The notes: generated by a model not told the origin, from the letters alone. Positions 34,037 through 43,110 are shown, numbered from the stretch's first letter. The stretch is DNA of 64,000 bases from Hymenobacter sp. J193 (GCF_024700075.1 NZ_JAJONE010000001.1:868001-932000); one strand, 5' to 3'. Numbers and translations are program-made.

Positions 34037-35053
34037 ATGGCTTCCTCCCCGCGCTTTGTCCGAAACCCCGCTCTGCCCACTATTCTGCCCCAGTACCCCG
34101 GCAACAAGATGATCGGGCGCGAATACTGCAACGGGGAGGCGCTGTATGAGCCCAGCTTCGGCACCGTCCTTAAATGGCAGCTGAGCAAGAACCCGCAAAA
34201 GGAGGAAAAGAAAGCCGATACCTGGGTTCCCGCCGTGGTGGACTGCACCGGTTTTCTCGAAAGCCGGGAAGATGGGCTGGTGTGGCTGGGGCACGCTTCG
34301 TTTCTGCTGCGCGTAGCTGGCCGCACCCTGCTCTTCGACCCAGTGCTGTTCTCCTCCCTGGGTTTGCGCCGCCGCCACCCGCTGCCCTGCCACCCCGAGC
34401 AACTTACTGGCCTCGACTACCTGCTGCTCAGCCACGGCCACCGCGACCATCTGGATGAGCAGTCGGTGAAGCTGGTGGCCCGGCAGAACCCGCAGCTGCA
34501 GGCCTTCGGGCCGCTGGGCATGGCCGGGCTGCTGCGCGGTATGGCCCCGGCGCTGCCGGTCCAGGAAGCCGGCTGGTGGCAGTCGTTCGACCTGGGCTCG
34601 GAGGCGCCGTTTGAGCTGTTTTACCTGCCCGCCTCGCACTGGCACCGCCGCGGCCTCACCGATATGAACCAGGTATTGTGGGGCTCCTTCCTGCTCCGCT
34701 TGCCCGAGGGTCGCACGCTCTACTTCGCCGGTGATACCGCCATGGCCGGGCATTTCGCGCTGATTGAAAAGCAGTTCGGGCCGCTGGACGTGGTGCTGCT
34801 GCCCATTGGGGCCTATAAGCCCGGCTACATGATGCAGCTGAGCCACGTGAACCCGCACGAAGCGGCCAAAGCCGCCAACATCCTGCGCGCCGGCCATGTG
34901 GTACCCATGCACCACGGCACCTTCGACCTCAGCGACGAGCCGGCCTCCGAGCCCCTGCGCACCCTGGAGCAGGTGGCGGCCGGCGGCATGCTGCGCGGGG
35001 AGCTGCACGCCCCGGCCGTGGGTGAGGTGATGCCCTGGCAAAACTGGGAGTAA
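34037..35053 (+). CDS. MBL-fold hydrolase of the NAPE-PLD/UlaG-like group
   Basis: A 338-residue metallo-beta-lactamase-fold enzyme. Signatures are WLGHASFLLRVAGRTLLFDPV, the metal motif LSHGHRDHLD, HWHRRG, YFAGDTAMAGHF and the final MHHGTFDLS histidine. The sequence pattern matches bacterial proteins related to N-acyl-phosphatidylethanolamine phospholipase D. The substrate is probably a phosphodiester or lipid-like ester, not certain. The ATG at 34037 is chosen; a near-consensus -7 box (CACTTTTG, 34025-34032) lies so close that the transcript would have a very short or no leader. Confidence 0.87.
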   Translation: MASSPRFVRNPALPTILPQYPGNKMIGREYCNGEALYEPSFGTVLKWQLSKNPQKEEKKADTWVPAVVDCTGFLESREDGLVWLGHASFLLRVAGRTLLFDPVLFSSLGLRRRHPLPCHPEQLTGLDYLLLSHGHRDHLDEQSVKLVARQNPQLQAFGPLGMAGLLRGMAPALPVQEAGWWQSFDLGSEAPFELFYLPASHWHRRGLTDMNQVLWGSFLLRLPEGRTLYFAGDTAMAGHFALIEKQFGPLDVVLLPIGAYKPGYMMQLSHVNPHEAAKAANILRAGHVVPMHHGTFDLSDEPASEPLRTLEQVAAGGMLRGELHAPAVGEVMPWQNWE

Positions 35054-35077
35054 GTACGCAGCTTACACCGAAACGCC

Positions 35078-35107
35078 AAACGCCCTGCCGGATATGGCAG
35101 GGCGTTT
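35078..35107. terminator. Intrinsic terminator hairpin
   Basis: A perfect 12-bp stem (35078-35089 with 35096-35107) between the convergent MBL-fold gene and the T9SS protein gene, with A/T flanks that allow use in both directions. Confidence 0.85.
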
Positions 35108-35137
35108 TCAGGATGTATAGTTCCGAAGAGAAGCGGA

Positions 35138-36601
35138 TTATTGTCGTACCAGGCGCTGCATGCTGGTGCCAGCGCTGGTACTCAGCCGCACGGTGTACAC
35201 GCCGCTGCGCAGCTGCTGCACCGGCAACAGACAGGTGCCAACTCCACCAGCAGGCGCTATCCGGTGGCGCTGCATCAGTTGCCCTACACTGTTGAACACC
35301 TCCACCTGTACCGGTTCGGTTCCGCGCAATCCGGTAAGCTGTAGCGAGGCGTTGGCACCCGTTGGATTAGGGTATAGGGCGATGGTAGCATTCAGCTTTT
35401 TCGGCGGGGCCGCCGCCAAGGCGGTACCTAGCATGTAGGTATTCATCGTAGCATTCGTGAATACTTCGGGAGCTTGCTCGGTATTGGTTTGCGTTACCTC
35501 CTGCACCAGCTGGTTCTGGGCGTTGTAGCGCCGCACGTAGCGGTAGGAACCATTAACCAGCTTCCAGCCAGTACCTGCCGGGGTATAAACCATCCTCTCA
35601 GCTACATCGCCTTTGTCGTCGGTTTTCGTAACAAACCGGATTACATCCACCAGGCTGCCATCTTTCCTTTCCTGATGTTCACGGGTAGTGGTGCCAGTGC
35701 TGTAGGAGTGTACGGTACGGTTGCGGACAATCCAGCTTTGCGTGGCCTTGTCCCAGTCCCGTACCTCAGCCAGCACCGGCCGGCCTTGCGCATCCATTTC
35801 TTGGTGGGCCTGATAAGTGGTTTCAGACGTGACCACCCCACTGCTGTGGTAGGTGTTGTACGCGGTTCTATCCGTGTAGGAAGTAGCGGCGCCGGTATAG
35901 GTATAGCGTATTTTCTCCTCCTGGTACAGGGCTTTCTCCTTTCCAAGCAAGCATTTGCTCACCATCTCCGTTACGCGGTTGCTGGCATCGTAAGTGTACT
36001 GTACGCTCCAGTTCTCCAGCTTTATGATGGTACCGTTTTCCCAGAGAGTGACGTCAACGGCTACCGGGTTGCTATGCTCATCCAGGGTAGACGCTATTTT
36101 AAACCAAGGCTCCCAGGCGCCGTTTTTCCAGTACTCACTGGACTCACTGTGAGCGTAATAAAAACCGCCTGTGGCCTTCGGGTTGGGGGTAATCTGATGC
36201 CGCGAATAGTTCATCCACTGACCATCTTCCACCCACTGGCTAATTACTTCAACCTGACCTGGAACGCCTTCGAAATCATGGGTATAGATATTACGCACTC
36301 TGGGTGCCCCGGTCAGGGAGTCGATATTGGTGATGCGGGTAATCCGGTCTTTGGCATCCCGCTCCACCTGTATTTTGGCCGGCGGCAACGCCCAGGTACC
36401 CTTGGCTCCATCCCAGGTATACTCCATGTGGTTGACGTTCGGGTCCGTAAGAGCAGTGCCTAGAACCTGGCCACTAAGTTTAGCCGCGGGCAGGCCTGCC
36501 TGTCGTGAAGGCACCGGCGGCAAATAGGATGCGGGAACCTGGGCCTGCGCTTGAGCGACGCCCACGCCGAAAAGCAATAAAGCGAGTACTGTTTGTTTCA
36601 T
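35138..36601 (-). CDS. T9SS-sorted secreted protein with degenerate YD-type repeats
   Basis: A 487-residue exported protein: signal peptide (MKQTVLALLLFGVGVAQAQAQ), a long beta-rich region with repeats like YTYDASNRVTEMVSK, YRYVRRYNAQNQLVQEVTQ and DAKDRITRITN, and a C-terminal T9SS type A sorting domain (IALYPNPTGANASL ... VFNSVGQLMQRH ... SGVYTVRLS). The repeats recall the YD/RHS pattern but are spaced and degenerate. It is probably displayed at the cell surface; the role is unknown. Composition is slightly richer in AT than the flanking genes. Confidence 0.82.
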   Translation of the reverse strand: MKQTVLALLLFGVGVAQAQAQVPASYLPPVPSRQAGLPAAKLSGQVLGTALTDPNVNHMEYTWDGAKGTWALPPAKIQVERDAKDRITRITNIDSLTGAPRVRNIYTHDFEGVPGQVEVISQWVEDGQWMNYSRHQITPNPKATGGFYYAHSESSEYWKNGAWEPWFKIASTLDEHSNPVAVDVTLWENGTIIKLENWSVQYTYDASNRVTEMVSKCLLGKEKALYQEEKIRYTYTGAATSYTDRTAYNTYHSSGVVTSETTYQAHQEMDAQGRPVLAEVRDWDKATQSWIVRNRTVHSYSTGTTTREHQERKDGSLVDVIRFVTKTDDKGDVAERMVYTPAGTGWKLVNGSYRYVRRYNAQNQLVQEVTQTNTEQAPEVFTNATMNTYMLGTALAAAPPKKLNATIALYPNPTGANASLQLTGLRGTEPVQVEVFNSVGQLMQRHRIAPAGGVGTCLLPVQQLRSGVYTVRLSTSAGTSMQRLVRQ

Positions 36602-36875
36602 GCGAAATAGATAGGAAAGTGAAATGATGGGTGCGCTACATCAAGCAGGGGAGCCATGGCGCCATAAGCAATAACTGTCTGCAATATAGCCGCCTACCTG
36701 AGTTATTGCTGACAAATCCCCTATTTGATATCCGTTTTCTTCTATGGAATCCACTGATGAAATACCCCATTATGCGAACCTGCCTTGGGAATAGTAGCTT
36801 TGCTATCCTTTTTCGGTTGAGTGTTGCCTGGCCCTCTTACCAACAGCTAACCGCCAAAAGCTAACCGCCCAGCTC
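36602..36875. other. Divergent intergenic region
   Basis: The 274 bp between the T9SS protein gene and the symporter gene are AT-richer than average and hold no gene. A TAnnTTTG match (TAGCTTTG) at 36795-36802 is a plausible -7 box for the symporter gene, but no clear -33 TTG stands at the right distance. Confidence 0.35.
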
Positions 36876-38360
36876 ATGTCCCCTACCCTCGTACTTAGCC
36901 TGATTGCGGGCTACTTCGTTGTTCTCATCATTATCTCGATTCTGACCTCACGCAAGGCCACGAGTGAGTCGTTCTTCATTGCCAACCGCAACGCGCCCTG
37001 GTACATGGTGGCGTTTGCCATGATTGGCACCTCCCTGTCGGGCGTCACGTTCATATCCATTCCCGGCATGGTGGCCTCCCAAAGCTGGAGCTACATGGCC
37101 GTGGTGCTGGGCTACATTGTGGGCTACCTCGTGATTGGCACCGTGCTCATGCCGCTTTACTACCGGCTGCGGCTGGTGAGCATCTACACCTACCTGGAGC
37201 AGCGGTTTGGGTTCTGGAGCTACAAAACCGGGGCCTTGTTTTTCCTGATTTCCCGGGCCGTGGGCGCGGCCTTCCGGCTGTTTCTGGTGGCGGGCGTGTT
37301 GCAGTTGGCCGTGTTCGACGGGCTGGGCGTGCCGTTTGCCGTCACGGTCACCATCAGCATCTTGCTGATTTACCTCTACACCTTCCGGGGCGGCTTGAAA
37401 ACCATCCTCTGGACCGACACCTTCCAGACCATGGCCATGCTGCTGTGCGTGGGCGTGAGCATCTACCTGATGGCCGATGAGCTGAACCTGGGCTTTGCCG
37501 GGCTGGTGAAAACGGTGAAGGAAAGCTCGATGTCGCAGATTTACTTTTCCGACCCGCGCGACGACAAGTTTTTCTGGAAGCAGTTTGCCTCGGGCGCGTT
37601 CATCACCATCGTCATGACGGGCCTCGACCAGGACATGATGCAGAAAAACCTGAGCTGCCGCTCCCTGCCCGACGCCCAGAAAAACATGTTCTGGTTTACG
37701 CTGGCCATTGTTGTAGTGAATGTGTTTTTCCTGTCGCTGGGCGTGCTGCTCTACCAGTTTGCCGCCGCCAAGGGCATCCAGCTGCCGATGAACCCGGACA
37801 CCGGCAAGGTCATCGGCGACAACGTATTTCCGTTGCTGGCTACTCACCACTTTTCCCTGTTCGCGGGCATCGTGTTCATCCTGGGCATCATTGCCGTCAC
37901 CTATGCCTCCGCCGACTCCGCCCTCACGGCCCTCACCACTTCGTTCTGCGTGGATATGCTCGACATCCAGCAGTACGACGAGCAGCGCCAGAAGCGGCTG
38001 CGCCACCTCACGCACTTCGGCTTTTCCATCGTGCTGATCATCATCATCCTGATTTTCCGGGCCATTAACGACCAGAGCGTTATCACCTCCGTGTTTAAGG
38101 CGGCGGGCTACACCTACGGGCCGTTGCTTGGGCTGTTTTCCTTCGGCATCTTCACGCGCCGCGGCCTCCACGATAAGCTGGTGCTGCCCGTATGCATAGT
38201 AGCCCCGCTCCTGACGTGGTTTATCAACGAGCACTCCGTGGCATGGTGGGACTACAAGTTTGGCTTCGAGATTCTGATGCTCAACGGGCTGATTACCTTC
38301 CTGGGGCTGCTGGCTATTTCGCGCCCGCGCCAAGTCGCCGAATTGAACCCCGCCGGGTAG
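36876..38360 (+). CDS. Sodium:solute symporter family protein
   Basis: A 494-residue membrane protein of the SSS family with about 13 predicted spans. Family features: MIGTSLSGVTFISIPGMV in the first core helices, the YTFRGGLKTILWTDTFQ motif, DQDMMQKNLSCRSLPDAQKN, and YASADSALTALTTSFCVD near the Na+ site. Such transporters couple Na+ entry to uptake of sugars, amino acids or other solutes; the substrate is unknown here. The TonB-like gene follows 54 bp downstream. Confidence 0.9.
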   Translation: MSPTLVLSLIAGYFVVLIIISILTSRKATSESFFIANRNAPWYMVAFAMIGTSLSGVTFISIPGMVASQSWSYMAVVLGYIVGYLVIGTVLMPLYYRLRLVSIYTYLEQRFGFWSYKTGALFFLISRAVGAAFRLFLVAGVLQLAVFDGLGVPFAVTVTISILLIYLYTFRGGLKTILWTDTFQTMAMLLCVGVSIYLMADELNLGFAGLVKTVKESSMSQIYFSDPRDDKFFWKQFASGAFITIVMTGLDQDMMQKNLSCRSLPDAQKNMFWFTLAIVVVNVFFLSLGVLLYQFAAAKGIQLPMNPDTGKVIGDNVFPLLATHHFSLFAGIVFILGIIAVTYASADSALTALTTSFCVDMLDIQQYDEQRQKRLRHLTHFGFSIVLIIIILIFRAINDQSVITSVFKAAGYTYGPLLGLFSFGIFTRRGLHDKLVLPVCIVAPLLTWFINEHSVAWWDYKFGFEILMLNGLITFLGLLAISRPRQVAELNPAG

Positions 38361-38383
38361 CCGGTGGTTAGGGTAAGTCGGTG

Positions 38384-38391
38384 TACCTTTG
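38384..38391 (+). promoter_or_regulatory. Candidate -7 promoter box (TAnnTTTG)
   Basis: TACCTTTG, a full match to the Bacteroidota -7 consensus, lies 24 bp before the ATG of the TonB C-terminal protein gene. No convincing -33 TTG was found, so this is only a candidate. Confidence 0.35.
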
Positions 38392-38414
38392 TGCCGCGTT
38401 TTGCCCTACCTGCC

Positions 38415-38873
38415 ATGAAACATCTGTTCTTCATCCTGCTGCTCGTAGCTTCGGCCCAAGTGGCCCAGGCCCAGCAAACCACGGTGCTGAAACCTGGCCA
38501 GCGGGGCGTGCCGCGCCATTCCTCGGCCAACCGGCCCGATGTATTGCCCAAGTTCCCGGGCGGGGCCGAGGCCCTGGGCGAATTTCTGCAGATGAACATC
38601 CAGTATCCGGAGGCCGCGCGGGCTAAGGGCGTTACGGGGCAGGTGCTGATGGGCTTCCGCGTGGAGGCCGACGGGCGCGTAACGGATCCGCACATCATTC
38701 AGGGCCTTACGCCGGAGTGCGACGCCGAGGCCCTGCGCGTGCTGCAGATGATGCCCGCCTGGCTGCCGGCCAAGCGCAAAGGCGAAACCCTAGCCATGCC
38801 GGTGCAGCTGCCCTTCACCTTCGGCTCGGCCGCCAACCTGGAAATTGAAAAGGGTAAAGTAAAATTTGAGTAA
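38415..38873 (+). CDS. Secreted TonB C-terminal domain protein
   Basis: A 152-residue protein with a signal peptide (MKHLFFILLLVASAQVAQAQQ) and a TonB C-terminal domain: FPGGAEALGEFLQMNIQYPEAAR, GVTGQVLMGFRVEADGRVTDPHI, AEALRVLQMMPAW, MPVQLPFTF. It lacks the membrane anchor and proline-rich linker of true TonB, so it is a stand-alone periplasmic domain, common in this phylum, with no proven role in energy transfer. The ATG at 38415 gives the signal peptide. Confidence 0.88.
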   Translation: MKHLFFILLLVASAQVAQAQQTTVLKPGQRGVPRHSSANRPDVLPKFPGGAEALGEFLQMNIQYPEAARAKGVTGQVLMGFRVEADGRVTDPHIIQGLTPECDAEALRVLQMMPAWLPAKRKGETLAMPVQLPFTFGSAANLEIEKGKVKFE

Positions 38874-38881
38874 ACGAGTCT

Positions 38882-38970
38882 TTAGAACCTAGAAGTGAGA
38901 ACCCAGAGCTTAGCGGCCGTGAGGCACCAGTCAAAAATCTAAGTTCTCAGTTCTCCTATCTAAGCTCTAA
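38882..38970. repeat. Imperfect 32-bp inverted repeat made of AGAAC words
   Basis: Arms 38882-38913 and 38939-38970 match at roughly 25 of 32 positions. Each arm contains repeated words such as GAGAAC and AGAGCTTAG. The element fills the gap between the TonB-like gene and the ABC exporter gene, right before the ATG at 38980. Confidence 0.65.
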
Positions 38971-38979
38971 TCCAGTAGA

Positions 38980-40830
38980 ATGGCAGCCAGAAGCGGAATG
39001 AATACCAGTGGCCAGTCGGGGGCCGACGTCCCCAAGGTCAAGCTTACCAAAGAAAACTTCCAACGCGGGCTGCGGATTTTCCGCTTTGTACTACCGTATA
39101 AGGCACTTTTTATAGCAGGCCTGCTGCTGCTGCTGCTCAGCAGCGTATCCACGATGGTGATGCCCAAAATGCTGGGCTACATCGTCAATATTGCCAACCA
39201 CCAGACGTCCGCGCTGCCGACTTTCGTGCCCAAGACTATTACCGGCATTGCGCTGGTGCTGTTCGGGGTAGTGCTGTTGCAGGGCATCTTTTCCTTTTTC
39301 CGGATTTACTTTTTCTCGCGGGTAAGCGAGTTCACCGTGCGCGACATCCGTCGCACGCTCTACCAGAAGCTCGTCACGCTACCCATTCCATTCTTCGAGC
39401 AGCGCCGGGTAGGCGAAATTACTTCCCGCCTGACCTCCGACGTAGCCAACATCCAGGACACGTTTACGCTCACGCTGGCCGAGTTCCTACGACAGATTCT
39501 GACTTTACTCGCCGGCGTGGCCTTCATTATGTGGGAGTCGTGGCGGCTGTCGTTGTTTATGCTGGCCACGTTTCCGCCGCTGGTGCTGCTGGCGTTTCTG
39601 TTCGGACGCAGCATCCGCAAGCTGGCCAAGCAAACCCAGGACGAGCTGGCCAAAACCAACGTTATCGTGGAGGAAACGCTGCAGGGCATCAGCTCGGTTA
39701 AGGCGTTTACCAGCGAGCAGCACGAAGTAGCGCGCTACGGTGAAGGCCTAAGCCGCACGGTGCAGGCCGCCCTGAAATCGAGTTTGTACCGCGGGGGCTT
39801 CGTGTCATTTATCATCGTGGCCATCTTCGGAGGCATCTTCCTGGTGCTCTGGCGCGGCGCTACCTACGTGGAGCTGCCCCTCTCCGACCCGCGCCACCTG
39901 GACATGGGCGACCTGGTATCGTTCATCCTCTACACCATGTTCATCGGTGCCTCGGTGGCCGGGCTGGGCGAGATGTACGGCAAGATCCAAAGCAGCCTGG
40001 GTGCCTCGGAGCGCCTGCTGGAAATCCTGGATGAAACCTCCGAGCCGGTACACCAGCCGCACCCCGCTAATGTGCCGCCCCTGCGCCTGCGCGGCAACAT
40101 TGCGTACGACCACGTGGAGTTCCGCTATCCTACCCGCCCCGATTTGCCGGTGCTCAAGGACATCAGCTTCCGCATCGAAGCCGGGGAAAAAGTGGCGCTG
40201 GTGGGGCCTTCGGGCGCGGGCAAAAGCACCATTGTGCAGCTGCTAATGCATATCTACGAGCTCAGTGCCGGCCACATTAGCATTGATGGGCACGACATCA
40301 ACTCCCTGGATCTGACGGAGCTGCGTCAGCACATCGGCATTGTGCCCCAGGAAACCATGCTGTTCGGCGGTACCATCCGCGAAAACATCCTCTACGGCCG
40401 CCCCGGTGCCCCCGACGTTGACGTTATCGACGCCGCCCGGCGGGCCAATGCCTGGCAATTTATCAGCTCCTTCCCCGAGGGCTTGGATACAGTGGTGGGC
40501 GAGCGGGGCATTAAGCTCTCGGGCGGGCAGCGCCAACGCGTGGCCATTGCCCGCGCCATCCTGAAAAACCCCGTTATCCTGCTCCTCGACGAAGCTACCT
40601 CGGCCCTCGACTCGGAAAGCGAGAAGCTGGTGCAGCAGGCCATGGACGAGCTCATGCAGAACCGCACCAGCATCATCATCGCGCACCGCCTGAGCACCAT
40701 CCGCAAAGTGGATAAAATCCTGGTTATCGACGGCGGCCGCATCGTGGAGCAAGGCTCCCACGAGGAGCTCAGCGACAACGAAAACGGCCTCTACGCCAAT
40801 CTGCTGAAGCTCCAGTTTGAGCTAACGTAG
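38980..40830 (+). CDS. ABC transporter, fused permease and ATPase (MsbA-like)
   Basis: A 616-residue half-transporter: a type I exporter membrane domain with six spans (~35-330) and an ATPase domain (~370-610). Walker A is GPSGAGKST (409-417); Q-loop GIVPQETMLFGG; signature LSGGQRQRVAIARA; Walker B VILLLDEATSALD; H-loop IIAHRLST. It acts as a homodimer to export lipids, lipid-linked compounds or drugs; the substrate is not determinable. A 15-bp perfect terminator stem follows. Confidence 0.95.
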   Translation: MAARSGMNTSGQSGADVPKVKLTKENFQRGLRIFRFVLPYKALFIAGLLLLLLSSVSTMVMPKMLGYIVNIANHQTSALPTFVPKTITGIALVLFGVVLLQGIFSFFRIYFFSRVSEFTVRDIRRTLYQKLVTLPIPFFEQRRVGEITSRLTSDVANIQDTFTLTLAEFLRQILTLLAGVAFIMWESWRLSLFMLATFPPLVLLAFLFGRSIRKLAKQTQDELAKTNVIVEETLQGISSVKAFTSEQHEVARYGEGLSRTVQAALKSSLYRGGFVSFIIVAIFGGIFLVLWRGATYVELPLSDPRHLDMGDLVSFILYTMFIGASVAGLGEMYGKIQSSLGASERLLEILDETSEPVHQPHPANVPPLRLRGNIAYDHVEFRYPTRPDLPVLKDISFRIEAGEKVALVGPSGAGKSTIVQLLMHIYELSAGHISIDGHDINSLDLTELRQHIGIVPQETMLFGGTIRENILYGRPGAPDVDVIDAARRANAWQFISSFPEGLDTVVGERGIKLSGGQRQRVAIARAILKNPVILLLDEATSALDSESEKLVQQAMDELMQNRTSIIIAHRLSTIRKVDKILVIDGGRIVEQGSHEELSDNENGLYANLLKLQFELT

Positions 40831-40852
40831 GATGCAGAGCAGTTTAGGAAAA

Positions 40853-40885
40853 GCAAAAAGGAGAAGCTCGGCTTCTCCTTTTTGC
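40853..40885. terminator. Intrinsic terminator hairpin
   Basis: A perfect 15-bp stem (40853-40867 with 40871-40885, loop TCG) with a CCTTTTTGC tail, 22 bp after the ABC transporter stop codon. Confidence 0.88.
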
Positions 40886-40939
40886 TTTATGGCATATTAA
40901 AGCTAGTAGAGGCGCGTTAGGCAAGAAACCTATTGCCTT

Positions 40940-41539
40940 ATGTATATCCATCGTACCCGCCGCCCCTTATTTACCATTCCTGCATTGGGAATATGGGGCT
41001 TCGTTCTACTGCCTTTCAGCGGGTTCTGTCTGCTGACATCCAAATTTTCCTCACCGTTGCCGACAGTTATGGTTCCTCAAACCACAAACATGAACTGTCC
41101 GCCACCTGGGAAAGTACTATTGATTTCCCTCGATGCCCAAAACCGCTGTTATCTGTCAGTAGAAGGCCAGGAAACACAAACGGCCGTAATCAAGGCCGTG
41201 GCGCAACAGCACGGTATACGCTTCACCCCGGCTCAGTTACACAAGATGCAGCGGCTACCATTCATTAGCCAGGACATTCACCGCCTGCCAGCCTGGCTTT
41301 CCGCTTCTGCGGCTGAGCAATATGCCTTTCCCAAAGGTATTCCAGCTCCCCAATTGCGGCAATACCTGACCATTGGCAAAGCAACCGGTGTAGCTCTTAC
41401 CATGAAGCCGCTGTTCATTGCCCTACGAGCGGATGAGAGTCTTTCTGCCAAGCACGTTATGGCTATGGTTGAGTTGATAGTAGCCACCGGGCATCGGCGG
41501 ATCAACTTCATCACTAATTATCAGGAAAACAAACGCTAA
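40940..41539 (+). CDS. Divergent ExbD-like membrane-anchored protein, copy 1
   Basis: A 199-residue protein with one N-terminal membrane span (~9-33) and an ExbD/TolR-like periplasmic domain. Features shared with Bacteroidota ExbD proteins are the FTPAQLHKMQ..PFISQDIHRLPAWL segment, the GIPxPQLRQYL stretch, and the final LFIALRADESLSAKHVMAMVEL ... INFIT, which matches the 'IxAD...V..vM..l.....iNLIT' end of ExbD. The span has no Asp, which true ExbD needs for proton movement, and no exbB gene is near. It is therefore probably not a working motor part. The next gene is a paralogue. Confidence 0.6.
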   Translation: MYIHRTRRPLFTIPALGIWGFVLLPFSGFCLLTSKFSSPLPTVMVPQTTNMNCPPPGKVLLISLDAQNRCYLSVEGQETQTAVIKAVAQQHGIRFTPAQLHKMQRLPFISQDIHRLPAWLSASAAEQYAFPKGIPAPQLRQYLTIGKATGVALTMKPLFIALRADESLSAKHVMAMVELIVATGHRRINFITNYQENKR

Positions 41540-41564
41540 CATCTATCATTAACGTGATAAGCTA

Positions 41565-42377
41565 ATGCCTGCGTAGTCAAACTATCGTACCCGCCGCTCT
41601 GCTATCACCCTGCCCGATCTTGGTCCCTTGGCGGGGATTCTACTTTTGATCTGCGGGGCGCAGTTATCACGTCCAATGGCCGAGCCCGTGCCACGCGCCA
41701 TTTTCTCTCCTTATAGTCTGAGTGATGATGGCATACACGCTCATTTTGGCAACCGTGCCGTTATTCATATTGATGCCAGCCAGCGTACCTACATTACCGG
41801 CTACCCTAGACTGCTGGCGGCCGCGGTACAACGGGTAGCTCGTTTGCACGGCGTTACCTTCACCCCGCACCAGCTAAGTCAGCTGCAGCAGATCAACGTT
41901 ATCAACCAGGATATTGAGCAAATGCCTGCCTGGCTGGACACTGCCCCTTCTCAGCGTTTTCGGCTGCCGACGGGGATTCCACCAACCTCTGATAATCATC
42001 AGCTAGACGATTATATAACGGCTATTACGCATACATTAATTGAGCAGGTAGTAGGAGAACCTTCTGCTTTGATGGATGCTCCGCCACTGCATGAGCCCAC
42101 TCTGCCGGGCGTGACGCCGATGCCAGCCCTGATCAGTCAACTTCATCAAAAACTGGATTCGCAGCCCTTTGCCATTAGGCCCGATCAGCATGCCCAGGCC
42201 AGTCGCGTGATGGCGGTAATGGATTTGCTTGCCTGTAACTATATGGGACGCGGAATTAAGTTGATAACCGGGCGGCAAGACCGTTATTGGGAGCTATATG
42301 AACGTGCCCTCTTCACCACCCACCTTCGCCGAATATCAGCTGATTCACCAGACGCAGCAGCACCAGCGCAACCCTGA
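41565..42377 (+). pseudogene. Divergent ExbD-like protein, copy 2, with in-frame TAG at codon 4
   Basis: The reading frame is paralogous to copy 1 from its N-terminus on: RTRR before the span, FTPHQLSQLQQINVINQDIEQMPAWL, GIP..QLDDYI and the ExbD-like end FAIRPDQHAQASRVMAVMDLL ... IKLITG. A ~40-residue insertion lies before that end. The only ATG before the homology (41565) is followed by CCT GCG and an in-frame TAG at 41574-41576. Without it the protein would start normally. A TTG at 41628 could give a 249-residue protein that keeps most of the span. So this is either a fresh pseudogene, a gene using a rare start, or a sequence error. The YcxB-like gene overlaps its 3' end by 80 bp. Confidence 0.55.
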
Positions 42378-42849
42378 CCGCCTGCGCAAGCCGGATACGT
42401 CCGACTCCTGGAAAAAGAAAGTCCAGCTGTGGCTCACATTTACTGTTTCCTCTGGTATCATTTCCTGGTCGGCCGGGCCGAAGAAATGGCTGGGGTGGGC
42501 GCTGCTGGCTGCCATCTTTACCGGCTTGGGCCTTCTTCACCAATGGTGGGAATACCGCAAAGCCTACCGCCAGTTTGCGGCCCACCTGCACCCAACGGGG
42601 TACCTGGTGCGCCCTAAGGGCGTGGAAGTGCAATGGCCAGGCAAGACGGTGTACTACCGCTGGATGGATTTCTACCGTCTGCAATTGATTGGGGAGTGGC
42701 TGTTGCTGTATACTTCCGTAGAGGACTGCTACTACCTGGCACTGACCGACCTGCCAGATGCCGAAGCACGGCAAACCTTGCTCAGCTGGCTTCCTGCTGA
42801 CAATCTGGTTGTGCCGCCTGGCTGGCTTGCTGATAGGGAAGTAGCCTGA
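42298..42849 (+). CDS. YcxB-like membrane protein
   Basis: A 183-residue protein with two adjacent membrane spans (~44-60 and ~66-82) followed by a soluble beta-rich domain (GVEVQWPGKTVYYRWMDFYRLQLIGEWLLLYTS ... YLALTDLP). The pattern of spans plus a domain with W/Y-rich beta strands resembles the YcxB-like family, whose function is unknown. The start lies 80 bp inside the upstream ExbD-like gene in a different frame, suggesting translational coupling. Composition is intermediate between the AT-rich island and the typical genome. Confidence 0.6.
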   Translation: MNVPSSPPTFAEYQLIHQTQQHQRNPDRLRKPDTSDSWKKKVQLWLTFTVSSGIISWSAGPKKWLGWALLAAIFTGLGLLHQWWEYRKAYRQFAAHLHPTGYLVRPKGVEVQWPGKTVYYRWMDFYRLQLIGEWLLLYTSVEDCYYLALTDLPDAEARQTLLSWLPADNLVVPPGWLADREVA

Positions 42850-43110
42850 GGCTGGCGCAAAACCATTGATTACTAGGTCAATTTTTTGCTTTTCTGTGCT
42901 AACGGTATGGCTTCCGAAGGCTGGACTAGTGGTTTCGCGTCGCTTTCCCGCTTCCTCATATACTGCATATACTGCTGGTGTGTCGCTTGTCTGTTCTCCT
43001 TATGTTTACAGTAGAATAGGCTCAACTGCATCTGTGCAGGGCATTCTTACAGCTTATCTTACTTACGGGTTCTTCTACACTCCCTAATCGTCTCTTCCAA
43101 TTTTGCTTAT
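42850..43110. other. AT-richer intergenic region
   Basis: A 261-bp stretch with no supported gene, repeat or terminator. It precedes the RCC1-repeat gene and should contain its promoter, but no clear TAnnTTTG box was found. Confidence 0.4.
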
